Part shown: piece after piece, positions 45,735 through 54,444 of the stretch | Layout of the letters: every line of letters starts with the position of its first letter | Numbering within the stretch: the stretch's first letter is position 1 | Origin: Streptomyces sp. NBC_00539 | Lineage (GTDB): Bacteria; Actinomycetota; Actinomycetes; Streptomycetales; Streptomycetaceae | Reading direction: 5' to 3' | Assembly: GCF_036346105.1 (NCBI RefSeq) | Contig: NZ_CP107811.1 | Location: 6,901,501 to 6,965,500 of the forward strand | DNA: 64,000 nt | Notes under the pieces: model-generated | Databases searched by the model: none | Told to the model about the DNA's origin: nothing | What the model saw: only the letters and a program-made list of their open reading frames with translations | Position numbers and translations under genes: made by a program

Positions 45735-46427
45735 ATGCCGCTCGGTGCCCTCCGTCCCAGCCCTCTGGTCGAACAGGCCGCCGAGCGGCTGCGCGAGCAG
45801 ATCGTCGGGGGCCACTGGCCGGTCGGCACGAAACTTCCCGGCGAGACGACGCTCGCCAAGGAGCTGGGTGTGGGGCGCTCCACGGTCCGCGAGGCGCTCC
45901 GTGCCCTGGCGGGCGCCGGGCTCGTCCAGCCCCGGCAGGGAGCGGGCGTCTTCGTCACCGCGACCCGGCCGACGGAGGACTGGCCGGCCCGGCTGCGCAG
46001 GGCGGCGGTGACGGACGTGTACGAGGTGCGGATGCTGGTGGAGGTCGAGGCGGCCCGCCTCGCGGCGCAGCGCCGGACCGAGGAGGACGTGACGGCGATG
46101 CGGAAGGCGCTGGACGGCCGACGCAAGGCCGCCGAGGGCGACGACGCGGGTTTCGTCGACGCCGACATCGCCCTGCACGCGGCGGTCGTGGCCGCGGCGC
46201 GCAACCCCGTCCTGACCGACCTGTTCGCGGAGTTCGCGCCGGTACTCCGCGAGGGCCTGATCGAACTCCTGGACCTGCTGGGGCTGCGCGGCACCGACCT
46301 CCGGCACGGTGAGGACGCCCACGCCGACGTGGTGCGGGCGGTGGAGGCCGGCGAGGCGGAAGAGGCCGCACGGCTGACCCGCCAGGAACTGGAGTCGACG
46401 CTGACGCTTCTCCAGTCGACCCCCTGA
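45735..46427 (+). CDS. GntR/FadR-family (FCD domain) transcriptional regulator
   Basis: This 230-residue regulator has an N-terminal winged helix: LREQIVGGHWPVGTKLPGET, then LAKELGVGRSTVREALRALA and GLVQPRQGAGVFV. The C-terminal all-helical FCD domain reads VYEVRMLVEVEAARLAAQRR and then DADIALHAAVVAAARNPVL, with D and H residues for metal or ligand binding. The chosen ATG gives a compact start. It is divergent from leuA and probably binds the 15-bp repeats between them (inference). Confidence 0.88.
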   Translation: MPLGALRPSPLVEQAAERLREQIVGGHWPVGTKLPGETTLAKELGVGRSTVREALRALAGAGLVQPRQGAGVFVTATRPTEDWPARLRRAAVTDVYEVRMLVEVEAARLAAQRRTEEDVTAMRKALDGRRKAAEGDDAGFVDADIALHAAVVAAARNPVLTDLFAEFAPVLREGLIELLDLLGLRGTDLRHGEDAHADVVRAVEAGEAEEAARLTRQELESTLTLLQSTP

Positions 46428-46743
46428 GCCCCGGGCCGGGCCTCACCAGCGAGCAGGCGGCTCACGCCACGGCGTACGCCTCATCGCTCACAGGGTCGGC
46501 CGTCGAACAAACTCCGCGTTCCCCGCCGGGGACTTGGCCGTCCTCGTCGCACGCAGGACAGGGTGAGTGCCGACGAGACATACAACAAGGTCCGCGCGCG
46601 CCTACTTCTGCCAGCGAGGCATCCGGCATGTGATCTCTGATAAGAAGCACCACAGGGCTGATGTCTGCGTCGGGGTTCACGCGGCGGACGGCCCTCGGGC
46701 GCCGTACTCCTCATCTGGCTCCGCTCGTGGCACGGGAATTTGC
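46428..46743. mobile_element. Gap with an IS5-type transposase fragment
   Basis: At about 46573-46665 the plus strand reads SARAYFCQRGIRHVISDKKH, which resembles a conserved block of IS5-type transposases (xRAYLRRRGIRHTIPEK). The rest of this 316-bp gap has no gene. Confidence 0.4.
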
Positions 46744-47037
46744 TCACTCCAGGGACTTGAGGTCCTCCAAGCCGGCCGCGACCAGCAGCGGGGTGAACTC
46801 CACAACGCTGTGCGTGGCGACACCCTTGAGGACATACGGATCGGTGGCGAGAAGCCGGTCAAGTTCTTCGGCGGGCATCCGGGGGGCGAGGTAGACACCA
46901 CCGACCAGAGGCACCTGGCGCCCGGCTACCAGAAGCAATTGCCTTGATATGAGCTGGTTCAACCAGTCGCCGTGGGCTGGTCTCCATCGGTCCACTTCAT
47001 CCGGCGGTGCCGTGTAGGTCACTGTGACAACGAACAT
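46744..47037 (-). CDS. YciI family protein
   Basis: This 97-residue protein begins MFVVTVTYTAPPDEVDRWRP and AHGDWLNQLISRQLLLVAGR, then LVGGVYLAPRMPAEELDRLL and ATDPYVLKGVATHSVVEFTP. It has the ferredoxin-like fold pattern of YciI proteins, with the conserved His (AHGDWL) and Asp (ATDPY) pair thought to form an active site. The function is unknown. The start ATG at 47037 is inferred from family length; the frame is open further upstream. Confidence 0.8.
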   Translation of the reverse strand: MFVVTVTYTAPPDEVDRWRPAHGDWLNQLISRQLLLVAGRQVPLVGGVYLAPRMPAEELDRLLATDPYVLKGVATHSVVEFTPLLVAAGLEDLKSLE

Positions 47038-47300
47038 GTACGGGACCGTAGCGGAACACCAAGGGCTGCCGCGATCACATTCCATGATCCAGGAGACAGA
47101 CCCGTGTGAATGGGTGGTGTGGTGGCAGCGGTTGGTTGTCAGCAGGGTTTTGTGTTGGGTAGAGGGTGGGTGCCCCCGCCTACGGCGTAGATGTCGTGGG
47201 GTGTGAGGACCGGCGTGAGGGGCCAGTCGAATTGTCTTGGGGACGGTGGGTGCCTGCCCGGTCTCGGCGGCGGCCAGCGAGAAGACGACCTCGGGGGTGT

Positions 47301-47420
47301 GCTGCAAACAGGTGCTGGATCTCGTTGCCAGTCAAGGGGATCAGACCGTCCGGGGTAGGTCTGTCGCGGCGTTCGGTTGCGGCGGTGACGGCGAGGAAGT
47401 CGATTACCTGCCCGGCTTCG
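47301..47420 (-). mobile_element. IS701/IS4-type transposase C-terminal fragment
   Basis: On the minus strand AGQVIDFLAVTAATERRDRP followed by GLIPLTGNEIQHLFAA matches the C-terminal helix region of actinobacterial transposases of the IS701/IS4 type. The catalytic core is not present and the frame breaks on both sides. Confidence 0.5.
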
Positions 47421-47469
47421 CGGCCCGACAGGCGCGACTCCGCCGCACGGGCTGCGTGGGGCGTTGAGA

Positions 47470-47961
47470 TCAGGTCGGTTCCTGCGGATTGTGCGTCACA
47501 AGGCATGGGGTCTCTCGCAGGGCCAGGATGGTGAGGAGGGCGAACGCCGCCAGGGCGGTGAGGGTACGGACGTCGTTGAACAGTTCCCAGCGGTGCAGAA
47601 TGCGCGCGTGGTCGGCCGGTGGCGCGGTGGCGGCCCACTGCTTGATGCGGCCGTTGATCGGGACGTTTCCGAACCGGGTGATCAGGAAGGACGCGACGGT
47701 CAGGCCTCCTGCCGCGGCCGCGAGGACCCGGGTCCGGCCGCGCGTGAGTCCGGCCAGGGCGAGGGAGCTGAGGGTCGAGACCGCCATGGCTGCCTGCATG
47801 GTGATCCCGTTCATCTTCATCAGCTCGGCGTGGAAGTCCAGTCTCATGTCGAGAGGGACGGCGTTGAAGGTCGGGACGAGATTCGCGGCGCCATAACCGA
47901 AGGCGCCGGCAAGCAGCCCGGTGGAGAGCAGGGACAGTGCCTGGAGAAAGCGGGTGCGCAC
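47470..47961 (-). CDS. DUF1772 (anthrone oxygenase-like) membrane protein
   Basis: This 163-residue protein has four hydrophobic helices: LSLLSTGLLAGAFGYGAANL, MQAAMAVSTLSSLALAGL, VLAAAAGGLTVASFLI and LTALAAFALLTILAL. The motif NVPINGRIKQW between helices 3 and 4 is the DUF1772 signature shared with fungal anthrone oxygenases. The GTG at 47961 has AAGGAG 7 bp upstream. A role in redox tailoring is possible but unproven. The gene is on the same strand as, and 37 bp downstream of, the MDMPI_N gene. Confidence 0.85.
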   Translation of the reverse strand: MRTRFLQALSLLSTGLLAGAFGYGAANLVPTFNAVPLDMRLDFHAELMKMNGITMQAAMAVSTLSSLALAGLTRGRTRVLAAAAGGLTVASFLITRFGNVPINGRIKQWAATAPPADHARILHRWELFNDVRTLTALAAFALLTILALRETPCLVTHNPQEPT

Positions 47962-47998
47962 GTGGGTCTCCTTACGGGCGTGAGTGGTACAGGGGAGT

Positions 47999-48649
47999 TC
48001 AGACGGCGGTGAAACGACTGCTCGGTTCGCCGCGGAGCCGACCGCTCGGCAGCCTGCGGCCGAAGGCGAGCAAGAGGAGGTCCTGGGCGGCGCCGTACAC
48101 GGGGGCACCCGATCCGTAGGACCAGTCCGGGTCCTGCGCACACAACCGCACACCGGCAACGTCGACGCTGAAGAACCTCAGGCCGCTTGGCCGGATCCCG
48201 TCGAGCAGCACACGCACCCGTTCCTCGGGGACACGCCGGCCAAGGCCGAGAGCGACGGTGATGTCCAGGCCGTGCACCACGTCGTGGCCCAGCGCCGCCG
48301 CGAACCCGCCGACCGGGGGAGTCCAGTGGTGGTGCGCACCCTCCCGCAGGAACGCGGCGAGTTCGGCGGTGGAATGGGCGGCCGCGTCCCTGCGGGCGAC
48401 ACGGTCGGTCATCCGGTGCAGGTTCCCTCGCGCCCGGACGAGCTCGCCCACGGTCGCGGGCAGCGAGAGCCGGAACCCCATCGACATGTGCGCCGCGACC
48501 TCACTGACCCGCCATCCCGCGCAGAGGCTCGGCCTGTCCCATTGATCGTCCCGCACACTCTCGAGCAGGTCGGCCAGCTCCCGGCGTTCACCCGCGATCC
48601 ACGCCCTGACCTCGGCGTTCCCTTCCCTGCGCGTTGTCGCGGTTTCCAT
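47999..48649 (-). CDS. Maleylpyruvate isomerase N-terminal (MDMPI_N) family protein
   Basis: This 216-residue DinB-like protein has RRELADLLESVRDDQWDRPS, LCAGWRVSEVAAHMSMGFR and LGHDVVHGLDITVALGL, the MDMPI_N pattern with H residues (AAHMS, HDVVH) that bind a divalent metal. In actinobacteria this family includes mycothiol-dependent enzymes. The start at the M of METATTRRE (48649) is preferred over an upstream in-frame M because the earlier residues are not family-like. It is divergent from the recombinase remnant. Confidence 0.82.
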   Translation of the reverse strand: METATTRREGNAEVRAWIAGERRELADLLESVRDDQWDRPSLCAGWRVSEVAAHMSMGFRLSLPATVGELVRARGNLHRMTDRVARRDAAAHSTAELAAFLREGAHHHWTPPVGGFAAALGHDVVHGLDITVALGLGRRVPEERVRVLLDGIRPSGLRFFSVDVAGVRLCAQDPDWSYGSGAPVYGAAQDLLLLAFGRRLPSGRLRGEPSSRFTAV

Positions 48650-48734
48650 GCGATCAAGCCTGTGGCCGGCCGAACCATACGTCCAATACATGGATCTGCT
48701 GCGATCCAGAATCGCTGGTTATGGAGCTTCGCGG

Positions 48735-48980
48735 GAGCAGCGCGCACTGATCGTGGCCAACACCAACGATGGTCTCGCCTCCGCACGGGCCCGCGGCCGG
48801 GTCGGCGGGCGTCGACCGAAGTTCACCGAGGACCAGGCCGCGCTCGCCCAACGGCTCTACGACGAGCGGGAGAAGACCGTCCAGCAGATCGACGACATGT
48901 TCGGCGTGCGGACTGCGAAGGGCCTGCCTAAGCTCGGAAGGGGCCTCCCTGCGAACCAGACGGTGCCGAGCGGCCGATGA
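48735..48980 (+). pseudogene. Serine recombinase (resolvase/invertase) C-terminal remnant
   Basis: The frame reads QRALIVANTNDGLASARARG, RVGGRRPKFTEDQAALAQRL and YDEREKTVQQIDDMFGV, the C-terminal linker and helix-turn-helix of resolvase-type recombinases. The catalytic domain with its Ser is missing and the last residues of the helix-turn-helix have been replaced. Part of a lost mobile element. Confidence 0.7.
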
Positions 48981-48999
48981 CGCTCGGTCTTAGCGCCGG

Positions 49000-49198
49000 G
49001 TGGTGTGCGTCGTGACTGTTCCGATCAAGGTCTTTCCGGCTACCGAGTCGCACTCGATCTCGCTGCACCAGTTCCACACCGCTGACGGGGGCCGGGCCTG
49101 GTACCGGAAGGTCTGCGAGGTCGACGGCAAGGAGCTGCGGTCACGGACGAGGACCTGGACGCACTGCGGCGGCCACGGCCAAGACTCGCGGCCGCCGC
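49000..49198 (+). pseudogene. Ku N-terminal remnant C
   Basis: The frame reads VVTVPIKVFPATESHSISLH, QFHTADGGRAWYRKVCEVDG and KEL. After a frameshift near 49139 it continues as AVTDEDLDALRRPRPR. This is the start of actinobacterial Ku (FGLV.VPVK..ATE.H.ISF.Q.H..DGGR...RKVCE.DG...TDEDL.AL). The first residues and about 20 residues in the middle are lost. It runs directly into the serine hydrolase gene. Confidence 0.75.
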
Positions 49199-49199
49199 C

Positions 49200-50444
49200 A
49201 TGTCGGCTCCCAACCTCATGGAAACGAGCGCACCTGAGGCGGGGAAGCCCACCGTGCAGGACATCATCGGCCACCTGCCCGACGACATCGTCGCAAGTGC
49301 GGTGGTCAGACGGGACGGCATGGCCACCACCGCTGGCCCGGTCACCGAAGACGCTTACCTCCGCACCGGGAGTGTCACCAAGACGTTCACCGACACCATC
49401 GTGCTCCAGCTCGTATCCGAGCACCGGATCGCCCTTGACGCACCAGCGCGACGGTACGTTCCCGGAGTATTGCCCGTGGCGTACGACCGGGTCACCGTGC
49501 GCCAGCTCCTCGACCACACGAGCGGCCTGCCCAAGCCCGCCCCGACGCCCGATCCGGTCGACGGCCCCGGATGGCAGTTCCACTCGGTGACCCCGGCCTC
49601 TCTGCGCGAGTCGTTCGCAGCGGCCACCGGCACGCCGCCAGAACCCGGCACCGAGCAGCAGTGCAACGGGCTCAACGCACTCGTCCTCGGCCTCATCGTC
49701 GAAAAGGTCGCCCACCACTCCTACGCCCATGCACTCGAATGCAGGATCATCCGGCCGCTGGGCCTGCGCCACACCAGCCTGCCCGCCGCTGATGACCTGG
49801 CGATTCCCTCTCGCCACGCGACGGTGTTCGTCAAGGGGGAGGACGTAACCCAGCAGAGCACTTACCCGTGGGCCGAGGGCGGCATCATCTCCACTACCGC
49901 CGACCTGGACCGCTTCTCTACCGCGCTGTTCCGGGGGCGCCTGCTCCCACCCGCCCAACAAGCCCTGGTGTGCAATGTGCCGAAGGTGAAGAGCGCCTCT
50001 GACAACAAGAACTGCTTCGAGGGGGACGCCTGCTACAGCATCGGCGGCCTCATGCGCTACAAGCTCTCGGAGCAAGAGGTCGCGTGGGGCAAGACCGGCT
50101 CCCGTCCCGGCTGGAACATCGGGTTCTTCGCCACCCAGGATCTTCGGCACCGCGTGGTGTACTCCCTGAACCCGAAGGGCACCGGCAGTGACCTCCCGCA
50201 CATCAAGGCGATCGTCCACGCGGTCACGAGGAGGGCGCCGCCCGTGTACCCGAGGTCGGAGCTGTCGGAGAGGAAGTCGCCCATCGAGGTGCCCAGGGTG
50301 TTGGACACCAGGATCGCCGGCCAGAAGAGCGCTTCGCCCTTGAAGGTGACGATGTCGCGGATCTGGAACGTCATCCCGCTCAGCCTCCAGGCGACGAAGA
50401 TCGCCAGGAGGATCGGGATCAGGAGCGCCGCTCCAACTGGGTAG
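49200..50444 (+). CDS. Serine hydrolase (beta-lactamase/D-Ala-D-Ala carboxypeptidase family), chimeric ends
   Basis: A 414-residue frame. The core (about 15-340) is a serine beta-lactamase-like hydrolase with S58-K61 in TGSVTKTF, DHTSGLP, a degenerate second motif QQCNGLNALVLG (Y-S-N in the family, here C-N-G), and WGKTGSRPGWN as the K-T-G box. No signal peptide precedes the core; the N-terminus begins at a junction with a Ku fragment. The family-like region ends at IKAIVHAV (about 50223), and the last 70 residues are antisense to a membrane-protein fragment. Both ends appear altered, so activity is doubtful. Confidence 0.6.
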   Translation: MSAPNLMETSAPEAGKPTVQDIIGHLPDDIVASAVVRRDGMATTAGPVTEDAYLRTGSVTKTFTDTIVLQLVSEHRIALDAPARRYVPGVLPVAYDRVTVRQLLDHTSGLPKPAPTPDPVDGPGWQFHSVTPASLRESFAAATGTPPEPGTEQQCNGLNALVLGLIVEKVAHHSYAHALECRIIRPLGLRHTSLPAADDLAIPSRHATVFVKGEDVTQQSTYPWAEGGIISTTADLDRFSTALFRGRLLPPAQQALVCNVPKVKSASDNKNCFEGDACYSIGGLMRYKLSEQEVAWGKTGSRPGWNIGFFATQDLRHRVVYSLNPKGTGSDLPHIKAIVHAVTRRAPPVYPRSELSERKSPIEVPRVLDTRIAGQKSASPLKVTMSRIWNVIPLSLQATKIARRIGIRSAAPTG

Positions 50445-50450
50445 CCCAGA
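50200..50450 (-). pseudogene. DUF347/COG4705-like membrane protein fragment
   Basis: On the minus strand ALLIPILLAIFVAWRLSGMT precedes ALFWPAILVSNTLGTSMGDF, then LSDSSDLGYTGGALL and TAWTIALM. The FW..ilvs.tLGts.GDfl...LGY block is the repeat of DUF347-type membrane proteins. Start and end are missing. It lies antisense under the tail of the serine hydrolase frame. Confidence 0.6.
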
Positions 50451-50723
50451 CCGAGGCCCTGCGGGCCCCAGCCGAGCTTCTCCGCGCCTTCCCCGAGGTA
50501 CTTCGCGCTGGCGTCGCGATTCGCGTGCCGTCGACCACGCACTGGTCGGCGTACGACGCCCACGCCACCCGCCCGTGTGCCGACGCCCTGGGCGCGCGGT
50601 GCGCGTGCGGCTGGCGCGGTGCCGCCGAGTACCCGCTGGACTGGGCCGCATCGCCATGGCCGCAGCCACCCTGCGCACCGCGCTCCACACCGACCGGTAG
50701 GAGCGGGCGGACCCGGGCCGGCA
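50451..50723. other. Gap downstream of the injection-system operon
   Basis: About 270 bp. A plus-strand piece WSAYDAHATRPCADALGARC is coding-like but unrecognised. I see no strong hairpin after the operon's last stop codon at 50724. Confidence 0.35.
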
Positions 50724-51896
50724 TCAGGAACGTTGGAAGAACTCCACTTCCGCCAGGGCGAGATGGCGGCCCTGGTCCAGTCCGGCGGGTGCGTCGAGGG
50801 TTAGCCGGATCGACGTGGCGTCGTTGATGCCGGTTGGGAAGGTCTGCGGGCCCGGTTTGTCGCTGAGGGTGAGGCTCTTGTGGTGCTTCGCGCCGTCCCG
50901 CGCCGTCACCTCCATCTCGATCTGGAGCGCCCGGCCCTGGCGCGCGTACTCCTCCGGGGAAGGCGAGGCGCCATTGGTGACGATCACGCCGACCAGCCGG
51001 AAGGGCTTGGCGAAGGTGTACGTCACCGAAGCGCCGGGGCCGGGGGCGCCCCAGTAGCGGTTGCTGAGCCCGTCGGTGGTGCTGGCCGGCGGGTGCCCGG
51101 GCAGCTCGGCGGTCGCCTCGACGCGGGTCGGGGTCACCGCCTTGCTCTTGCCGAGCTTGTCCCGGGTGTCCTCGATCAGCTGTCGGCCGGCCGGCAGCAG
51201 CAGGAAGCCGCCGGCGCACAGGGCCAGTACCGCGGCCAGGATCACGAGGAAGCGCACCAGTCGGCCGGAGCCGGCGCGGGTGCGGCGGCGCAGCGGCCAG
51301 ATCGTCCGCCACCAGGGAAGCGCCGGCGCGACGGTTCTGGGCGTCAGCGGCGTCGCACAGCGGCGGCAGAAGCGCCGGTCGGGCGGGTTGGGCGTACCGC
51401 AGGAGGGGCACGGCACCCCGGACACGTCCTCGCCGACCGAGGGCGCGTTGACGACCGGCCGCGGAGCGACGGCCCTGGCCGGGCGCACGGGCACCGGATC
51501 GGCGGCCGCCCGCCCCGCGGGCGGCACGGCGGCGGGCCCCGAACCGGCGGGGGGCGCGGGGTCCGCCGGCGGGGTGGTACGCCGCGGCGGCGCGGGGCTG
51601 TCGGGCGGCGCGGGGGCGTTCGAGGCGCCGTCGGCCGGCTCCGTGATCGACGCGGAACCGGTAGGCGCCGAACCGGCCGACGTCGAACCGGCCGACGTCG
51701 AACCGGCCGGGGCGGAACCGGTCGACGGCGGCGCGGGGTCCGCGGTGGCCGGGGTGGCCCGGCCCGGTTGCGGGGGCGGCGTCTCCCGCGTCGCGGCGGC
51801 GTCCGACCAGCCGAGGTAGGAACCGCAGTTGCCGCAGAAGTCGTCCGTCGGTTCGTTCGAGGCACCGCACACGGGGCACGCGCGCATCGCCGTCAC
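50724..51896 (-). CDS. Membrane zinc-ribbon protein with C-terminal discoidin-like domain (injection-system operon)
   Basis: This 390-residue protein has two zinc ribbons (CPVCGASN..FCGNCG at about 7-24 and CPSCGTPN..FCRRCATPL at about 163-185) joined by a Pro/Ala-rich linker containing short SAGSTSAGS repeats. A transmembrane helix (FLVILAAVLALCAGGFLLLP, about 216-235) follows, then an outside domain (WGAPGPGASVTYTFAKPFRL onward, ending ALAEVEFFQ) that looks like a discoidin/galactose-binding beta-sandwich. It is the last gene of the operon; its GTG overlaps the preceding stop by 4 nt, with an ATG three codons later as alternative. It could tie the injection system to the membrane (inference). 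Confidence 0.75.
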   Translation of the reverse strand: MTAMRACPVCGASNEPTDDFCGNCGSYLGWSDAAATRETPPPQPGRATPATADPAPPSTGSAPAGSTSAGSTSAGSAPTGSASITEPADGASNAPAPPDSPAPPRRTTPPADPAPPAGSGPAAVPPAGRAAADPVPVRPARAVAPRPVVNAPSVGEDVSGVPCPSCGTPNPPDRRFCRRCATPLTPRTVAPALPWWRTIWPLRRRTRAGSGRLVRFLVILAAVLALCAGGFLLLPAGRQLIEDTRDKLGKSKAVTPTRVEATAELPGHPPASTTDGLSNRYWGAPGPGASVTYTFAKPFRLVGVIVTNGASPSPEEYARQGRALQIEMEVTARDGAKHHKSLTLSDKPGPQTFPTGINDATSIRLTLDAPAGLDQGRHLALAEVEFFQRS

Positions 51897-52465
51897 CTTC
51901 CTTCACCCGCGGGCGGGCCCGGCAGGACCTCGACCCGGCAGACCGTGTGCACCGGACAGAGGGAGCGGACCAGCGCGCGCACCCGGTCCGCGTCCACCTC
52001 GTGGACGCCTCCCGCGGCGGGCGGCCACACCCGTACCAGGACCTCCCCGGCCGGCGCGGGCGGGGGCTCCGCACCCGCCGTACGGGACCACACGGCCCCG
52101 CCGTCCCCGCTCACCTCGGCGACGACGCCCAGGACCAGCCGCAGCGCCTCGACCAGGCCGCGCCGGGTACCGCGCCGGCGGTGCAGTTCCACCGCCCGGG
52201 CCACCGCCTCGCGGCGCAGCTCGACCGGCCACCGGGGGTCGTCCACGCCGCCGACCCAAGCGGCCAGCCAGGACAGGAAGTCGGCCGGGGCCAGCCGGGG
52301 GTCGAAGTACGCGGGCAGGTTGTCGAGGGTCGCGAACACCGGGGCCAGGACGGTGTCCAGGCCCGCGGTGAACCGCTGCGCGAAGTCGTCCTCGGCGTAC
52401 AGCGCGGGCAGTTGCCCGCCGATCGGGTACCGGCTGGGCAGGCCCGGGACAGCGGCCCGGTTCAT
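51893..52465 (-). CDS. Phage tail protein I-like baseplate component
   Basis: This 190-residue protein has LPSRYPIGGQLPALYAEDDF, a middle FATLDNLPAYFDPRLAPADF, LSWLAAWVGGVDDPRWPVEL, and RREAVARAVELHRRRGTRRG followed by LVEALRLVLG. This is the TIGR02242/gpI-like tail protein family of contractile systems, which forms the outer baseplate with baseplate J. ATGA overlap with the baseplate J gene shows coupling. The C-terminal 60 residues are more variable. Confidence 0.85.
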   Translation of the reverse strand: MNRAAVPGLPSRYPIGGQLPALYAEDDFAQRFTAGLDTVLAPVFATLDNLPAYFDPRLAPADFLSWLAAWVGGVDDPRWPVELRREAVARAVELHRRRGTRRGLVEALRLVLGVVAEVSGDGGAVWSRTAGAEPPPAPAGEVLVRVWPPAAGGVHEVDADRVRALVRSLCPVHTVCRVEVLPGPPAGEGR

Positions 52466-54444
52466 CGACGCACCTCCGGCTCGCGCGCCGTCACGACCAC
52501 CTGGTGCTGGTAGGAGAAGACCAGCGCGCCCGATCCGATGTCGATCCGGTCGACCGGGGCGCCACGCCGCCCTGTGATCGGGTCGGCGGCGAACAGCCGG
52601 ATCTCCTCCACCAGCACGTCCCCGATGGCGCGTTGCAGCACGCCGAAAACCTCGCCGTACTGCACCGGCCGCCCGAACGGCCAGCCGGTGCCGTCCGGCC
52701 CGCCGCGCAGCGGGTTGAGGTGGCGGAACAGCGCGGCGAGCGCCGCGTCCCGCACCCGGTCGGCGTCCGCCTCGGGCGCCGAGAGCCGGGCCACCACGGT
52801 GACGCCCTGGTAGACGGGCGGCTCCACGATCAGCCGGGTGCCGATTAGACGCCGTTCGTCCAGGGTCGTAGTGACCGCCGTGAGCACCTGGTCGGAGGGG
52901 ATCAGCTGCTCGAAGCGCAGCCGGTCGCCCTCGTCGGCCACCGCGTCCGGCACCACGAGGACCCGGACCGCGCCCGGGCCTCCTCCGCCGTCCCGGTCGG
53001 GCAGGCAGCGGACGCGGCGCACCGAGGGCGCCGCCTGGCGGGCGATGATCTCGTAGTCCTCGGCGGTCACCGCGCGCTCCTGCATGCGCAGCGTCTCCGG
53101 CGCCCGCAGCTTGGCGTTGTCGATGCTCTCCCCCGCGACGCCGCCGCGCGCCGCCTCCCGGTTGACGACCCGTGCGACGTACGGAACGGAGCTGCGCAGA
53201 ACGGAGATCGCCCCACGGGAGACGTTGCCCGCCGGGCCACCGCCGGTGCGGTAGCGGGCCACGCGGACCTGGGAACCCTTGGGCGGTACGGCGCCGCAGG
53301 GGCGCAGCGTGCCGTCGGCCTCGCGCAGCACCGGCGGGAACAGGAACTCTCCGTTCGTGGCGTCCACCCGGACGTGCCGGTCCTCGGGCCTCGAGCGGCC
53401 GAAGTGCTCCACCACCTCCCAGCGCTGCCATCCCTCCGGGGAGGACACCTCCACCACCGGGGGCTCCCCGTCGAGGAGTACGGGCGGCCGGCCGAGTCGG
53501 AACGTCTGGCCGGCCACCCCCTCCGACGCGCCGAGCGGTACGTCGGCCACGCGCTCGGCGTGCTCCACGGCCATGGTGCCGCCGACGGTGAACACCTCGG
53601 CCTCGCGCACGGTCGGGGACTCCGAGTAGAACGGCTGGCCGGGTTCGGCCTCGGTGACCCGGCAGCGCAGCCAGCCCGCGCGGATCCCGCTGATCAGCGA
53701 CGCGGTGTGCCCGGCGGGCACGTACACGATGACCTCGCCGGGCCGGTTCAGGCCGCCGGTGCTGTCGTCGCCGGTCTCGCAGCGCTGCCACCGGCCGCCG
53801 TCCCACGCCTCCCACACCAGCGGGGGCTGGCGCGGATCGACGCCGACACCCTCGACACGGCTGTCGAGGCGGACCGCGACCACACAGCGCGGTACCGCCG
53901 TCGGCAGGCCGAACAACAGCGCGTCGCCGGGCTCGGGCGCCGCCTGGAAGCACGGGATGTCCAGGCCCTCGGCGAGCGCCCCCGTCCGATCGGTCACGTC
54001 ACCGGTACGGGGCGCGGTGACCAGGCGCGTCAGCTCGCTCGGCACGATCCGCAGGTCGTCGGTGGTGGCGAAGACCACCGCCTCGGTGTCGGTCTGCGGA
54101 TCGGTCTCGCCGACCGCGGTCGTCACCTCGGTGCCGGCGGGCAGCGTCACCGTCTCCGGCTGCGGGGCCGACAGCCAGAAGTCGACATCGGCGACGGCGG
54201 CCGACGGCGGGTACAGCTGGATGCCCAACAGGTCCAGGAACGCCAGGTAGTTCTTGTCCGGCACCCGGTTCAGCCGGTACAGCAGCTGGTCCACGAGGTA
54301 CGCGAACGTCTCGATCAGGGTGACGCCCGGGTCGGAGACGTTGTGGTCGGTCCACTCCGGGGCGCGCTGCTGCACGTACCGCTTCGCCTCGTCGACGAGT
54401 TGCTGGAACCGCCGGTCGTCCAGGTTGGGGGAGGGCAGGGCCAT
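52462..54444 (-). CDS. Baseplate assembly protein J/gp47-like
   Basis: This 660-residue protein has a start LPSPNLDDRRFQQLVDEAKR and PEWTDHNVSDPGVTLIETFA, then YLVDQLLYRLNRVPDKNYLA, LDLLGIQLYPP, a mid-region with ERAVTAEDYEIIARQAAPSV and a C-terminal LNPLRGGPDGTGWPFGRPVQ. This is the putative baseplate assembly protein family (gp47/gp6-like) that builds the wedges around the spike in contractile injection systems. Its ATG overlaps the gp25 stop by 1 nt (TGATG). Confidence 0.9.
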   Translation of the reverse strand: MALPSPNLDDRRFQQLVDEAKRYVQQRAPEWTDHNVSDPGVTLIETFAYLVDQLLYRLNRVPDKNYLAFLDLLGIQLYPPSAAVADVDFWLSAPQPETVTLPAGTEVTTAVGETDPQTDTEAVVFATTDDLRIVPSELTRLVTAPRTGDVTDRTGALAEGLDIPCFQAAPEPGDALLFGLPTAVPRCVVAVRLDSRVEGVGVDPRQPPLVWEAWDGGRWQRCETGDDSTGGLNRPGEVIVYVPAGHTASLISGIRAGWLRCRVTEAEPGQPFYSESPTVREAEVFTVGGTMAVEHAERVADVPLGASEGVAGQTFRLGRPPVLLDGEPPVVEVSSPEGWQRWEVVEHFGRSRPEDRHVRVDATNGEFLFPPVLREADGTLRPCGAVPPKGSQVRVARYRTGGGPAGNVSRGAISVLRSSVPYVARVVNREAARGGVAGESIDNAKLRAPETLRMQERAVTAEDYEIIARQAAPSVRRVRCLPDRDGGGGPGAVRVLVVPDAVADEGDRLRFEQLIPSDQVLTAVTTTLDERRLIGTRLIVEPPVYQGVTVVARLSAPEADADRVRDAALAALFRHLNPLRGGPDGTGWPFGRPVQYGEVFGVLQRAIGDVLVEEIRLFAADPITGRRGAPVDRIDIGSGALVFSYQHQVVVTAREPEVRR

